Shown here: positions 15,105-21,909 of the stretch, piece after piece
Position numbering within the stretch: the first letter of the stretch is position 1
How the letters are laid out: each line of letters begins with the position of its first letter
IMG/VR virus record: IMGVR_UViG_3300046323_000300
Coordinates: 1 to 45,977 of that record
DNA: 45,977 nucleotides
DNA from: a virus
Reading direction: 5' to 3' (one strand)
The notes under the pieces: generated by a model
Databases searched by the model: none
Seen by the model: only the letters and a program-made list of their open reading frames with translations
What the model was told of the DNA's origin: nothing
Position numbers and translations under genes: made by a program

Positions 15105-15724
15105 CCATTCCACCACCCGAGAAGCAAAAGGCTTTAGCAAAAACAAATTGTCTGGTTATAGGCTTTCCAGATGGTGAAAACCCTCAACTGATAATTAATG
15201 GAACCGACCACGATCTTGCAAATGGCGCAAAGCTTTATATTGATCGAGAGACAACACTGGAAACCATAAACACCCAAGCCGAGACGATAGAGAGGCTGAC
15301 CTCATGGAACGAAGAACTACAAAGGCTTTGCCTTGAGAAAGATGATGAGATTGCGCAGATTAAAGCAAAACTCTGGATAGCTAACGACCGAGGACTAAGG
15401 ACTTATGATGGAATGGCTGAGAAGGCCGATAGGGCGGATAAGCTTCAAGCGGAACTCGATCAAGTTATCAAGATCGGCGTAGAGGGACAAAGAGAAATAA
15501 ACCGCAAGCTAAGCGTGGAACTAGCGAAGTGTAAAGCTGACTTGACAGTGGCGGTTGAAGCGCTGAAGTTTTATGCGGATAGAGATAACTGGACAACCGA
15601 GACAGCTCAAAAGTGTTGTGCGTTTACTGCTGGAGATCATGAATACACTGGAATTTACTTAGGGTTCAAAGCTGGCAAGTTAGCCCGAGAAGCCCTCGCA
15701 AAGATCAAGGAAGGTGCAGAATGA
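15101..15724 (+). CDS. Coiled-coil protein with FYADRxNW module
   Basis: 207 residues from ATG 15101, in ATGA overlap; a GTG at 15086 is in frame. The centre is a coiled coil (ETINTQAETIERLTSWNEEL, ELDQVIKIGVEGQREI). The C-terminus VAVEALKFYADRDNW ... GKLAREALAKIKEGAE repeats the module of the 13642 protein. This layout is common in phage early proteins (Ea22-like comparison only). Function unknown. Confidence 0.68.
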   Translation: MTIPPPEKQKALAKTNCLVIGFPDGENPQLIINGTDHDLANGAKLYIDRETTLETINTQAETIERLTSWNEELQRLCLEKDDEIAQIKAKLWIANDRGLRTYDGMAEKADRADKLQAELDQVIKIGVEGQREINRKLSVELAKCKADLTVAVEALKFYADRDNWTTETAQKCCAFTAGDHEYTGIYLGFKAGKLAREALAKIKEGAE

Positions 15725-15846
15725 GTAAGGTTCATAATTTTAGAACCCCATGTGGAGCTATATCAAAAACTTGGCTCGCTGTTGCTGCTGAAAAGAAAAA
15801 TATAACCTGCAAAAAATGCCTAGCGAAAATGAGAGGGAAGAAATGA
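15721..15846 (+). CDS. Short zinc-knuckle protein B
   Basis: 41 residues, coupled by ATGA overlap at both ends. It has TPCG near residue 10 and ITCKKCLAKM near residue 29, the same arrangement as the 14837 protein. Probably a metal-binding mini-protein. Confidence 0.6.
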   Translation: MSKVHNFRTPCGAISKTWLAVAAEKKNITCKKCLAKMRGKK

Positions 15847-16259
15847 TAGATAGAAAACATTTTAAAACACAAGCGAACTTTGATGGGTTTGTGAAGATGC
15901 ACCCTAAGCTCCAAGAAGTGGCTCTGGATGCGTTTAATTACGCCATAATCATAGGGGTAGAGCACCCAGTATTCACGGAAACTGCGACGACTGCAGAAGA
16001 AGATAAGGCATTAAAAAGGGTTTCAAAGACCCATCATGAGTGCAGGGCTTTCGACTTTCGTGTGATCGACTGGTCGGGAGAACAAATCGACGCCATGATT
16101 GAATATCTAAATAAAAAATATGGGCACATTGGGGCGTTACTGGCCAACGGCAAACGAGCAATTGTTGTCTATCATGACTCAGGGCATGGTTTTCACTTTC
16201 ACGTGCAACTTGACAGTTCTTACGCATTAAAGGCAATATTTAGCGGAGAGGCGGTTTAA
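15843..16259 (+). CDS. M15-family-like peptidase, probable endolysin
   Basis: 138 residues from ATG 15843 (ATGA overlap). The zinc-peptidase signature of M15/VanY-type enzymes is visible: SKTHHECRAFD (61-71, with H64 and D71 at SxHxxxxAxD-like spacing) and HGFHFHVQL (115-123, H118 and H120). The family cuts peptidoglycan cross-links, so this is the likely endolysin. It lies far from the other candidate lysis genes at 38767-39665. No signal peptide is seen, so export would need a holin. Confidence 0.72.
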   Translation: MIDRKHFKTQANFDGFVKMHPKLQEVALDAFNYAIIIGVEHPVFTETATTAEEDKALKRVSKTHHECRAFDFRVIDWSGEQIDAMIEYLNKKYGHIGALLANGKRAIVVYHDSGHGFHFHVQLDSSYALKAIFSGEAV

Positions 16260-16260
16260 A

Positions 16261-16449
16261 ATGATTCAACTAGATTGTACTGATACTTTGGCGGACATTG
16301 AGAAGAAAGCCATCACTTACTATTTGGAGTTCTTCAAAGGTAATAAAACTGAGGCTGCTAAGGCTTTAAAGATAGGCCGAGCGACGATGTATCGAAAATT
16401 ACATCAATATTCGATACAAGTTCAGCAACCTATCGCAAAACCCCTTTAA
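16261..16449 (+). CDS. Fis-type helix-turn-helix protein
   Basis: 62 residues. The pattern FFKGNKTEAAKALKIGRATM then YRKLHQY is the Fis/NtrC C-terminal HTH (HTH_8), which ends sigma54 activators but here stands alone. It starts 1 base after the peptidase stop. It may bind DNA and regulate or organise the phage genome. Confidence 0.78.
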   Translation: MIQLDCTDTLADIEKKAITYYLEFFKGNKTEAAKALKIGRATMYRKLHQYSIQVQQPIAKPL

Positions 16450-16458
16450 ATTCGATAT

Positions 16459-16535
16459 GCCGTTGTGATGAAATTGGTAGACTTACCTGACTTAAAATCA
16501 GGGTTTTGTAGGTTCAAGTCCTACCTTCGGCACCA
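16459..16535 (+). tRNA. tRNA-Leu(UAA)-like gene, atypical
   Basis: 77 bases with encoded CCA. The anticodon stem CCTGA/TCAGG with loop CTTAAAA gives anticodon UAA, and the T arm GTAGG-TTCAAGT-CCTAC is perfect. The acceptor GCCGTTG/CTTCGGC has two adjacent U-U mismatches, and the D stem ATG/CTT has another. The long variable arm of leucine tRNAs is absent. It could be a divergent functional tRNA or one decaying. Confidence 0.65.
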
Positions 16536-16541
16536 TTCATA

Positions 16542-16583
16542 AATTAATTATGCAAGAGTTTTTATAAAAATTAATAATTAATT
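16542..16583. repeat. A+T-only inverted repeat
   Basis: The arms 16542-16551 and 16574-16583 are exact 10-base complements made only of A and T, with a 22-base spacer. It lies between the tRNA and the exonuclease gene. The gap 16450-16647 otherwise holds only the tRNA and an A+T-rich stretch. Confidence 0.55.
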
Positions 16584-16647
16584 ACAGGACTCGACCATTT
16601 CAATTTCATGTTTTGACAGATCTATAAAAATTGCACAGACTTATATC

Positions 16648-17433
16648 ATGCAAAAAAACAAAATTAAGATTCTGTTTCTCGACATCGAAACTTTCCCGAT
16701 GGAGTGCTATCATTGGAGAATGTTTGACCCAGTGACCAGTCTTAAAATGATTAAGCAGCATACATCGATGGCTTCTTGGGCTGCGAAGTGGGCAGGGAAA
16801 GCCAAAATTTACTACCAAGATGTAAAAAATCAAAAAAATCTCCGAGATGATAGCAAGATATGTAAAGGATTGCAGGATAAAATTAACGAGGCCGACATCA
16901 TTGTTGGGCATAATATTCACCGATTCGATAAGAAAAAAAGCAATTATCGATTTCTGGTCAATGGCCTAAAGCCGACCCGACCAAATGCAATTGTCGACAC
17001 CTGGGTCATAATTAAAAAGCATTTCGGCTTTGATTCGAGTAAATTGGAGCACGTTGCCAAAATCCTAAATCTAAAATACCAAAAAGTTAAACATGAGAAG
17101 TTCGCTGGCGAGGAATTATGGACTGAGTGCCTTAATAGAAACCCTGCGGCTTGGAAAGAGATGAAACATTACAATAAGTACGATGTTTTAGTCCTCGAAG
17201 AAGCTTATAAAAAACTAATCCCTTGGGACAATGCGATAAACTTTAACGTCTACAATCCGAATAATGAAAACCGCTGCCAATGTGGGTCGTTTGTCGTTGT
17301 AAAAGAGGGTCAAAAGACTTTCAAAACCAAGGTCGGATCGTATCAGCAGTATTCTTGTAAAACTTGCGGTCATTGGTGGACTGGACGGACTAACCTTCTG
17401 ACTGCATTAAAACGAAGCGGTATGTTAAAATAA
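16648..17433 (+). CDS. DEDD-type 3'-5' exonuclease with C-terminal zinc ribbon
   Basis: 261 residues. RNase-H-fold exonuclease motifs: FLDIETFP (10-17, D12/E14), IIVGHNIHRFD (84-94, D94) and YNKYDVLVLEEA (175-186, D179). The C-terminus has two cysteine pairs (CQC at 210-212; CKTC at 237-240). Phage relatives with RNase_H_2/YprB-like domains process DNA ends. The zinc ribbon may aid DNA contact. Confidence 0.78.
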   Translation: MQKNKIKILFLDIETFPMECYHWRMFDPVTSLKMIKQHTSMASWAAKWAGKAKIYYQDVKNQKNLRDDSKICKGLQDKINEADIIVGHNIHRFDKKKSNYRFLVNGLKPTRPNAIVDTWVIIKKHFGFDSSKLEHVAKILNLKYQKVKHEKFAGEELWTECLNRNPAAWKEMKHYNKYDVLVLEEAYKKLIPWDNAINFNVYNPNNENRCQCGSFVVVKEGQKTFKTKVGSYQQYSCKTCGHWWTGRTNLLTALKRSGMLK

Positions 17434-17446
17434 ATGAGGGGTAATT

Positions 17447-17569
17447 ATGCTAGAGCAACTGCAATTCTTTTTGTTTTCTGTATCTACTGTCTACTGGTAT
17501 GTGCTAGCACCGCTTTCTGTGTTCTATATGACCATTATGATAATCAGAGAAATCAAGAAGAAGAACTAG
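17447..17569 (+). CDS. Very small membrane protein
   Basis: 40 residues. A ribosome site GAGGGG lies 5 bases before ATG 17447. One long hydrophobic segment (FFLFSVSTVYWYVLAPLSVF, to about 34) ends in a basic tail (REIKKKN). A second frame opening at 17434 also encodes a hydrophobic protein, but its start lacks a ribosome site. Confidence 0.5.
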   Translation: MLEQLQFFLFSVSTVYWYVLAPLSVFYMTIMIIREIKKKN

Positions 17570-17605
17570 AAGCATTGGATAGTGTTCTTTAATATGGAGG
17601 TTGAT

Positions 17606-17845
17606 ATGTTACCAAGGGGTGCTAAAACAGTCGAAGATGTGACTTTAATTAACCTTATAATTAAGGATGAAATTTACATCGGCAGCATGGAGTCCGAATA
17701 CGGCAAGATCAAAAATGTCCACGCCGACTGGGATCAAGGTCTAGTTATTTACGAATTTCTAAACGGAGATATGAAAAGCTCCGACATAGACAAGCTCCTA
17801 TCAAAACTAAAAGAGATCAATTACCTAGCCGAATACGCACAATAG
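17606..17845 (+). CDS. Small hypothetical protein
   Basis: 79 residues from ATG 17606, chosen for GGAGG 5 bases upstream; an earlier start at 17582 is weaker. It is strand-rich with a helical end (DIDKLLSKLKEINYL). No family recognised. Confidence 0.62.
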   Translation: MLPRGAKTVEDVTLINLIIKDEIYIGSMESEYGKIKNVHADWDQGLVIYEFLNGDMKSSDIDKLLSKLKEINYLAEYAQ

Positions 17846-17895
17846 TGTTGATTTAGTTAATCTTTGTGTTTTAATTGAGACAGTGGAGGTCTAAA

Positions 17896-18639
17896 ATGGT
17901 TGTTGGAATCATTGGAAACGGCGTCGTCGGTGGGACTCTAAATAAATGGTTTGTGGAAAACACCACTCATGAAGTGCGTTTGTATGATCCACCTAAAGGT
18001 CATCTTGATTTCTTGACCGATTGTGAAGCAATCTTCATATCAGTGCCAGTTCCTCCGAAAGCTGGTGGTCAAGATACTACTCTTCTCGCTGAGTCGGTCG
18101 AATTAGCTAAAAAATATACTCAAAATGTCTTCATTAGATCCACTGTTCTACCTGGAACAAACGATCATTTCAAAACAATTTCAATGCCTGAGTTTCTAAC
18201 AGAACGCAAAGCGTATTCTGATATGACAAAGTACCCGATTCTTTCTGGTGAATGTGATCCTCAATTGCTAGAGAGAGTCTTCCCAAATAAACAAATTATA
18301 ATGATGAAAAACACCGAGGCCGAGCTCTCGAAGTATGCTCACAATTGCTTTGGCGCTATGAAAGTGACTTACTTTAATATTATCAACCAAATGTGTGAAA
18401 TCTTTGAGATTGATTATGAAAAAGTATTAAAAGGGTGCATGATTACTGGTTTCATCGAGTCGCAACATACAAAAATAGCACTTGATGGTCAAAAAGGGTA
18501 TGGGGGCAGATGTTTTCCTGAGAATATCGATTCATTTATTAATTTGTTGGACACTATTGATATGAATCACGAAGCATCATTCATCGAACGAATTAAAAGT
18601 TTAAACGAAACCTATCGAACAACAAACGAGGAGTTTTAA
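17896..18639 (+). CDS. Truncated UDP-sugar dehydrogenase-like protein
   Basis: 247 residues from ATG 17896 (GGAGGT upstream). It matches the N-terminal and central domains of nucleotide-sugar dehydrogenases: NAD motif GIIGNGVVGG (4-13), SVPVP (49-53), STVLPGT (82-88), AELSKYAHN (142-150, K146 and N150) and GYGGRCFPEN (201-210, with the catalytic C206 of the GGxCFPKD site). Full-length enzymes have about 390-450 residues; the C-terminal UDP-binding domain is missing. It may still oxidise a nucleotide sugar or bind it in another way. It couples directly to the next gene. Confidence 0.82.
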   Translation: MVVGIIGNGVVGGTLNKWFVENTTHEVRLYDPPKGHLDFLTDCEAIFISVPVPPKAGGQDTTLLAESVELAKKYTQNVFIRSTVLPGTNDHFKTISMPEFLTERKAYSDMTKYPILSGECDPQLLERVFPNKQIIMMKNTEAELSKYAHNCFGAMKVTYFNIINQMCEIFEIDYEKVLKGCMITGFIESQHTKIALDGQKGYGGRCFPENIDSFINLLDTIDMNHEASFIERIKSLNETYRTTNEEF

Positions 18640-18851
18640 TGGGACAGCGACCAGAGCATTTAAAGGGATTGGGTGGACTTTATACCACTATGACCCCAGG
18701 AGAAAAGGCCACGATTGAAATTGATGGTAAAGTCCTAGAGGTTTACTATGTGCGTCGAAATGGTGGCAATTCTGCGGTTCAATTGCAGTTTGTCGGTGGA
18801 AAAGAATTTAAGATCGTGACTCCTTATGGTAAAAAGAAGTTGGGTATGTGA
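18639..18851 (+). CDS. Small beta-rich protein, weakly CsrA-like
   Basis: 70 residues. The run TPGEKATIEIDGKVLEVYYV then NSAVQLQFVGGKEFKIV has the strand order and the conserved GE of CsrA-type RNA-binding proteins, but key residues such as the arginine in the C-terminal helix are not clear. It lies between the dehydrogenase and epimerase genes. Treat CsrA as a suggestion only. Confidence 0.5.
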   Translation: MGQRPEHLKGLGGLYTTMTPGEKATIEIDGKVLEVYYVRRNGGNSAVQLQFVGGKEFKIVTPYGKKKLGM

Positions 18852-19030
18852 TGAAAGAACATAAAGATTGGTTCAATGAAGAAGTAAGTGCTGCGTTTAA
18901 TGAAGTTAAGAACGCCTTAATCGAGGACTACCAAGATAAATACATAATTCATAGCCTAGTAAAGCTTATTAATTCATGTAAATTTCTTATTACTGAAATA
19001 AAAGCTAAACCAATGGACTATGATTTATGA
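18848..19030 (+). CDS. Small helical hypothetical protein
   Basis: 60 residues, helical (EEVSAAFNEVKNALIEDY, VKLINSCKFLITEI). Overlaps of 4 bases at both ends tie it to the sugar operon. No family recognised. Confidence 0.62.
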   Translation: MMKEHKDWFNEEVSAAFNEVKNALIEDYQDKYIIHSLVKLINSCKFLITEIKAKPMDYDL

Positions 19031-19977
19031 AAATTTTAATCACAGGCGGCGTTGGCTTTATTGGTTCCAATCTTTGCTCGCATCTTTTAAACGAAGGTCA
19101 TGAGGTAATGTCCTATGACTCTTTAGTGAACCCATCAATAGACCCGACTGATCGAATCAAAGCGAAAAGTGGTCAGAATTGGGATAACTTCACATTCTTT
19201 CACGGCGACATTAGGGATATGACCACGCTCCAATCTGCTGCCGCTATGTTCGCTCCTGATGTTATTATCCATTTGGCTGCATTGGGTTCGGTTCCTAGAT
19301 CGTTCGCTAATCCTTCCGAAGTCCTAGAGGTCAATTGTGTCGGATTCTCTAATGTGATGATGGTCGCTACAATGCTAAATGTGAAACGAGTGGTATTTGC
19401 TTCATCATCATCGGTTTATGGAGACAGTGATGCCAAAATCAGATCAGAAGAAACAATCGGTAATCCATTAAGTCCGTATGCGTTATCTAAAAGAATGAAC
19501 GAGCAGTTCGCAGAAGTCTGGTGCAAAGGTATTCAATTACAATATGTCGGATTAAGGTTCTTTAATGTTTACGGCGCAGGTCAATTACCCGACAGTCCAT
19601 ATTCCGCGGTGGTTCCACGATTTTTGACCGAGAAATCTATCACTATTCACGGAGATGGTGAAACAGTCCGAGATTTCACATATGTGGACGATGTTTGCGA
19701 AGCCATCGAATTAGCTCTAACCACGGACAAAACGAACGATGTCTATAATGTTTGTTCAGGAAATGGCACCACACTCAATTATCTGAGTAAAATATGTAGC
19801 GATTCAAAAAAAGACATTAAGCATATCGCAGAGCGTCCAATGGACATCAAACATTCAATCGGCGCACCATTCAAGTCTCAATTATTCCTTAAGTTCAAGG
19901 CATCATATGACATTGAGACAGGGATAGCGCATACTAGAAAGTACTACGAAAGCCTAAAGGGAATTCATAATTTGTAG
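19027..19977 (+). CDS. NAD-dependent sugar epimerase/dehydratase (SDR)
   Basis: 316 residues, full-length for the extended SDR family. Seen: TGGVGFIGS (6-14) NAD motif, HLAALGSVP (82-90), SSSSVYG (126-132) and catalytic YALSK (Y151, K155), then GLRFFNVYG. It resembles UDP-glucose/UDP-GlcNAc 4-epimerases. With the upstream dehydrogenase-like gene it suggests phage-directed nucleotide-sugar conversion. The substrate cannot be read from sequence. Confidence 0.88.
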   Translation: MKILITGGVGFIGSNLCSHLLNEGHEVMSYDSLVNPSIDPTDRIKAKSGQNWDNFTFFHGDIRDMTTLQSAAAMFAPDVIIHLAALGSVPRSFANPSEVLEVNCVGFSNVMMVATMLNVKRVVFASSSSVYGDSDAKIRSEETIGNPLSPYALSKRMNEQFAEVWCKGIQLQYVGLRFFNVYGAGQLPDSPYSAVVPRFLTEKSITIHGDGETVRDFTYVDDVCEAIELALTTDKTNDVYNVCSGNGTTLNYLSKICSDSKKDIKHIAERPMDIKHSIGAPFKSQLFLKFKASYDIETGIAHTRKYYESLKGIHNL

Positions 19978-20003
19978 TATGAAACGTACAAAGTAGGGAC
20001 AGT

Positions 20004-20390
20004 TTGTTTCAAAAAGGTAATAAGTTATCAAAAGGTGGCCAGAAGCTCGACCCTGATCTAAGGGGTGTGAAGCTATTGAATCAACGAGAAGTTGAAAAGT
20101 TGGTCAATAAGTTGCTATCTTGGCCAGTTCGAGAGCTAGAGGCGTATAGTATTGATAAAAATAACCCTGCTGGTGATGTTATGGTGGCGCGGGTTGTTAT
20201 CGAGGCTATCAGAAGCGGTGATGAGAAGCGTCTCGAATTCATCTACAACCGATTATTGGGTAAACCTAGAGAGACGCGAGATGTAAACGTGAAGAACGGA
20301 AATCTCCACGATGAGCTAATGAGGCTGCAAGATGAACTCGAGCGAGATGTGACGCCGAGATTGGGCTATCATGGCGACCAAGAAGACTGA
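20004..20390 (+). CDS. Small terminase subunit candidate
   Basis: 128 residues from TTG 20004 (TAGGGA upstream). The opening FQKGNKLSKGGQ and the following helical region, with ARVVIEAIRSGDEKRLEFIY and LLGKPRE, match phage proteins that precede TerL and are typed as small terminase or DUF5681-like. It probably recognises the packaging site. It overlaps TerL by 20 bases. Confidence 0.75.
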   Translation: MFQKGNKLSKGGQKLDPDLRGVKLLNQREVEKLVNKLLSWPVRELEAYSIDKNNPAGDVMVARVVIEAIRSGDEKRLEFIYNRLLGKPRETRDVNVKNGNLHDELMRLQDELERDVTPRLGYHGDQED

Positions 20391-21900
20391 CGTAAAGCTC
20401 CTAGACCCCACTTATCGTATTAAAAACCTCTATAAAATAGTAAATAAAGACGGAAAACTCGTTAAATTCGTACCCAATGAGCACCAATGGTTAGTTCTGC
20501 AGGATCCTTCTTTATTAAAAGCCATCCTAAAAGCTCGACAAATTGGATTCTCGACCGCTTGCATTATCCAGATGTTAGATCGAACTCTATTCAATAAGAA
20601 TCAAACATCGGTCATCTTGGCGCACGAGCAGGATTCTATCACTAAGTTGTTCCGTATCGTTTTAAGAGCCTATAAATATATGGACGACGAGATTAAGCCC
20701 AAATTGGAACGTGGCGGCGGTGCGAAGCATGAGCTCTATTTTCCTTCTATTAATTCTCGGATCTATTGCGACTTAGAATCTCGTGGTGATACTATACAAA
20801 ACTTACATATCTCTGAGTTCGGATTGATGAAGGATGATGAAAAGGTCAAAGCGACACTTGATGCGGTACCCATGCGAACAGGCCGAATCACTTACGAATC
20901 AACGGCGTTCGGGTTAAATCACTTCTATGACCTATGGTTTGCTAGGGATCGTGCGGAGAAAAAGTTCTTCTTTCCTTGGTTTGTGTTCCCTGAATACGCC
21001 TTACCCACTAAAAAGATTACGGATTACTCGGAAGAAGAAGACGACTTGATTGTAAAGGCAGCTTTACACTTCAAGATTAAAATCTCGGACGAACAGATAG
21101 CTTTTAGACGTTGGAAAATAGCACAAAAGGGTGGCGGCACTAATGGTGAGCGTCATTTCATTCAGGAATACCCCGAGGACGAACAATCGTGCTTTCTAAC
21201 ATCGGGTAACGCAGTATTTAATCTATTTCATATCAGGAAACTGCTCAACAATGCACCAAAGCATTTAGAGACATTGGATGGCGGTATCAAGATATTCAAG
21301 CGACCCGACAAAACTCGCACTTATGTCTGCGGTGGTGACTGTGCCGAGGGAGTCGGTGGAGATAAATCCTATGGGGTTATGTTGGACGCTAGATCTCGGG
21401 AAGTCGTGGCCACTGTCTGCGCTGATGTTAAACCCTACGAATTTGCCGAACTTCTTAATAAAATGTGCATCCATTATCGTGCGCCTGGGAGACCATTCCC
21501 TATGTTGGCGGTTGAAAGAAACAATCATGGCCATGCAGTTCTCCTTCAATTAGAGGAACATATCAGGTATTCAAATTTATTCTTTCGCATTAAGTCAGTC
21601 GACCCAATATCTGGGAGGCAGCAGAAGGACGATAGGCCTGGATGGGTAACAGACAAAGTCACTCGTCCTATTATGATTAATGCTTTTGTCGATGCGGTGG
21701 AGAATTCCTATATGACTCTCAATGATTCTTACATACTTAACGAGTGCTTGACGCTGGTTAACAATGAAGGGAAAATAGAGGCTGCCGAGAATAAGAACGA
21801 CGACAGTATTATTGCGTCATCAATTGCGCTACAATTAGCTATAGAGATGGGCGGAAATCTCGTCCGTTATGATGATTTAAAATCAAAAATCAAAATGTAA
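20371..21900 (+). CDS. Terminase large subunit (packaging ATPase-nuclease)
   Basis: 509 residues. ATPase motifs: KARQIGFST (54-62, Walker A-like) and HISEFGLM (147-153 region, Walker B). The C-terminal RNase-H-like nuclease shows GGDCAEGVGGDKS (321-333, D323) and AVERNNHGHA (380-389, E382). The enzyme cuts and pumps concatemeric DNA into the prohead with the small subunit and portal. Confidence 0.93.
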   Translation: MATKKTDVKLLDPTYRIKNLYKIVNKDGKLVKFVPNEHQWLVLQDPSLLKAILKARQIGFSTACIIQMLDRTLFNKNQTSVILAHEQDSITKLFRIVLRAYKYMDDEIKPKLERGGGAKHELYFPSINSRIYCDLESRGDTIQNLHISEFGLMKDDEKVKATLDAVPMRTGRITYESTAFGLNHFYDLWFARDRAEKKFFFPWFVFPEYALPTKKITDYSEEEDDLIVKAALHFKIKISDEQIAFRRWKIAQKGGGTNGERHFIQEYPEDEQSCFLTSGNAVFNLFHIRKLLNNAPKHLETLDGGIKIFKRPDKTRTYVCGGDCAEGVGGDKSYGVMLDARSREVVATVCADVKPYEFAELLNKMCIHYRAPGRPFPMLAVERNNHGHAVLLQLEEHIRYSNLFFRIKSVDPISGRQQKDDRPGWVTDKVTRPIMINAFVDAVENSYMTLNDSYILNECLTLVNNEGKIEAAENKNDDSIIASSIALQLAIEMGGNLVRYDDLKSKIKM

Positions 21901-21909
21901 AGGGTGCAA

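Noticed and set aside
16613-16618. Perfect TTGACA before the DEDD exonuclease gene
   Set aside because: No acceptable -10 hexamer lies 16-18 bases downstream; the nearest TATA-like texts are at 4 or 22 bases.
17434-17592. Alternative 52-codon frame over the small membrane gene at 17447
   Set aside because: It has no ribosome site, whereas the 17447 frame has GAGGGG at the right distance; only one is likely to be real.
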